From the NCBI RefSeq assembly GCF_002269255.1, contig NZ_CP022823.1, positions 620,001-684,000 of the forward strand: a stretch of DNA of 64,000 bases, read 5' to 3'. Under the pieces are notes generated by a model. The model saw nothing but the letters and a program-made list of their open reading frames with translations. It was not told the DNA's origin and did no database searches. This document shows positions 62,597-64,000 of this stretch, in pieces (the stretch's first letter is position 1; each line of letters begins with the position of its first letter). The translations under genes were made by a program, and so were the position numbers. The DNA comes from Klebsiella quasivariicola (GTDB taxonomy: Bacteria; Pseudomonadota; Gammaproteobacteria; Enterobacterales; Enterobacteriaceae).

Positions 62597-63271
62597 CTAG
62601 GAACGGAATAATCGGGAGTATTGGGTTTCATGCCGGGCAGAGGCGATAGCGGCGAGCGGGGTGGCCGATCCGATATCGCCGTCCGGTGCGGCCAGCGCGC
62701 GGGGCATCTGGGCCGCGTAGTGATCACAAAGACGTAAAATCAGCTGCTGGGCGGCCTGCTGGCCGAAGGGCACCAGCTTGACGCCGGCCATTACGGCGCT
62801 CTCAATCCAGCTGTAGCCCAGGCTGAGGGCCATCTCGGGCAGCGCGATGCGCCAGCGCACGCCGAGCCAGGCCATCCCGGCGAGCTGGCTTTGCTGGCAC
62901 AGCGTGCGCCACGCCGGCGGGCAGTCCGGCTGCCAGTCGCTCAGCAGACGGGCAAACGCCGCACCGCGGTTGCGCTCCTCCTCCCGCAGTTCACGGGTCT
63001 CCCGGCAGGCCAGCAGATAGGCGGTCCAGCGCTGAGCCGCGGCGATATCGCCTTGTTCGCAGGCGCGGTACAGGCGGACAAACAGCGGCAGGTCAACGGT
63101 AAAAAAGCCTTCCGTCATCTGCCGCCGCTGCCAGCGCTCGAAGGCCGCGACGTCCGGCACCCAGCCGGCTTCCACGGCCCACTCCAGCCCCTGGGACCAG
63201 CTGTAACCGCCTACCGGCAGGTTGCTGCTGGCCAGCTGCATCAGCCGCAGGCGTTGTTCCGCTGTCGACAT
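62597..63271 (-). CDS. ureF: UreF, urease accessory protein
   Basis: 224 residues from MSTAEQRLRLMQLASSNLPVG, the known length in Klebsiella. All-helical, with SNLPVGGYSWSQGLE and LGYSWIESAVMAGVKLVPFGQ-type segments. It works with UreD and UreG as a gate for nickel and CO2 delivery to apo-urease. An open frame continues upstream through the His-rich end of ureE, but the start at 63271 (1 bp after ureE) fits the family. Confidence 0.96.
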   Translation of the reverse strand: MSTAEQRLRLMQLASSNLPVGGYSWSQGLEWAVEAGWVPDVAAFERWQRRQMTEGFFTVDLPLFVRLYRACEQGDIAAAQRWTAYLLACRETRELREEERNRGAAFARLLSDWQPDCPPAWRTLCQQSQLAGMAWLGVRWRIALPEMALSLGYSWIESAVMAGVKLVPFGQQAAQQLILRLCDHYAAQMPRALAAPDGDIGSATPLAAIASARHETQYSRLFRS

Positions 63272-63272
63272 G

Positions 63273-63749
63273 CTAGTGGCTGTGAGCGTGGTGGTCATGA
63301 TGAGCATGATGATGACCGTGGCTTTCGCTGGCGTAAGCGCCGGCTTCCGGCTCGAACGGCAGCTGGCCAAAAGTCACCGTCAGGCCGAACTGGCGCAGCA
63401 TATCGTCCAGTACGTGATCGTGATGGTAGCGCAGCTCGCCCGGCATGATCTGCAGCGGCACGTGACGGTTGCCGAGGTGGTAGCAGGCCTTCGCCAGCAT
63501 AAACGGATCGTCGCAGCGCACTACCGACACCCCTTCATCAGCGGCAATCACCTGCACAAACTCGGTGCCTTCTTCGTTGCTGAGCACATCGCCGCCGCGC
63601 AGCAGCAGGCCGCGGGGCAGCAGCAGGCCGGCTTCCCGGCCATCGTTGAGGGTGACCTTAACCCGGCTTTTGACGCGAACATCAATCGGCAGCGTAACGC
63701 TGGCGGTCGCGGCGCTGGGGATCTCCAGACGTTGAGTTAAATAAAGCAT
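63273..63749 (-). CDS. ureE: UreE, urease nickel metallochaperone
   Basis: 158 residues. Peptide-binding N-terminal domain (1 to about 75), metal-binding domain with HLGNRHVPLQI (His96 region) and a very His-rich tail, ESHGHHHAHHDHHAHSH, as in the Klebsiella aerogenes protein, which binds about six nickel ions. It hands nickel to UreG/urease. It lies 9 bp after ureC. Confidence 0.97.
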   Translation of the reverse strand: MLYLTQRLEIPSAATASVTLPIDVRVKSRVKVTLNDGREAGLLLPRGLLLRGGDVLSNEEGTEFVQVIAADEGVSVVRCDDPFMLAKACYHLGNRHVPLQIMPGELRYHHDHVLDDMLRQFGLTVTFGQLPFEPEAGAYASESHGHHHAHHDHHAHSH

Positions 63750-63758
63750 CCGCTCTCC

Positions 63759-64000
63759 TTAAAACAGAAAATATCGTTGCGCCATCGGCAGAACGTCTGC
63801 CGGCTCGCTGGTGATAAGTTCGCCATCCACCCGTACCTCATAGGTCTGGGCGTCGACGGTGATGTTAGGCTGCAGACTGTTGTGCACCATGTCGGCTTTC
63901 TGCACCGTACGGCAGCCTTTCACCACGGCGATCGCGCTGCGCAGGTTCAGCCGCCCGGCAACGCCATTGGCTGCCGCCGCCTGCGACAGGAAGGTGAGGC
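63759..64000 (-). CDS. ureC: UreC, urease α subunit (C-terminal 80 residues; cut by window edge)
   Basis: The minus strand reads LTFLSQAAAANGVAG, ALVVKGC-type segment AIAVVKGCRTVQKADMV, NSLQPNITVDAQTYEVRVDG and the C-terminus LPMAQRYFLF before TAA. This is the end of the catalytic urease subunit. The nickel-binding residues lie beyond the window. The gene continues to the right on the same operon (ureDABC upstream). Confidence 0.96.
   Translation of the reverse strand, partial: LTFLSQAAAANGVAGRLNLRSAIAVVKGCRTVQKADMVHNSLQPNITVDAQTYEVRVDGELITSEPADVLPMAQRYFLF

Overview
The window is a 64 kb piece of a Klebsiella chromosome, most likely of the K. pneumoniae complex. It is GC-rich and gene-dense. 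Two blocks follow the gene order of other enterobacteria: yqjC-mzrA-yqjA-exuR-exuT / uxaC-uxaA / ygjV-sstT-alx-ygjR-ygjP / rlmG-fadH, and ileX-mug / rpoD-dnaG-rpsU / tsaD. Klebsiella hallmarks lie between and after them: the coenzyme B12-dependent glycerol (dha) regulon and the distal end of a urease operon. The species call is inference from gene content and order; no database search was possible.

Layout. 1-7340: hexuronate uptake and catabolism (ExuT imports galacturonate/glucuronate, UxaC and UxaA act on them, ExuR represses), next to the DedA protein YqjA and the EnvZ modulator MzrA. 7460-15940: a run of housekeeping genes on mixed strands, including alx with its yybP-ykoY (PRE) riboswitch, then rlmG and fadH. 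The 3' end of rlmG is present in three tandem copies, and a 64-bp repeat array lies beyond fadH. A complete IS4 copy (16354-17779, 1426 bp, 13-bp target duplication) interrupts the last hairpin of that array. 17797-26329: the whole autoinducer-2 system, lsrK-lsrR divergent from lsrACDBFG. 26382-29589: putrescine aminotransferase patA, then the metal-responsive pair yqjI/nfeF.

29691-46590 is the glycerol regulon. The ATP-type dihydroxyacetone kinase, the PTS-type kinase dhaKLM, glycerol dehydrogenase dhaD and the regulator dhaR form the oxidative half. Glycerol dehydratase dhaB123, its reactivase (two subunits), a cobalamin adenosyltransferase, 1,3-propanediol dehydrogenase dhaT, a GlcG-like protein and a GlpF-type facilitator form the reductive half. 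I find a repeated 15-bp palindrome, GTTYC-N5-GRAAC, only in the two divergent control regions of this regulon, and propose it as the DhaR operator.

46657-53528 is a compact acid/envelope-stress island: hdeD-hdeB, yfdX, the EvgS/EvgA phosphorelay, a second HdeB-like protein and a small lipoprotein. Palindromes with an ACAGCTGT core lie in both divergent control regions, which suggests that EvgA controls the whole island. EvgS here lacks the PAS domain known from E. coli. After tRNA-Ile(CAU), mug and the macromolecular-synthesis operon rpsU-dnaG-rpoD come tsaD, an NCS1-type permease with an unusual C-terminal zinc-ribbon-like tail, and ureG, ureF, ureE and the end of ureC, cut by the window edge.

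Nothing here amounts to a wholly unknown defence or mobile system. The most original signals are the EvgAS/HdeB island with its operators, the repeated dha operator, the permease tail, and the two tandem-repeat loci flanking fadH.
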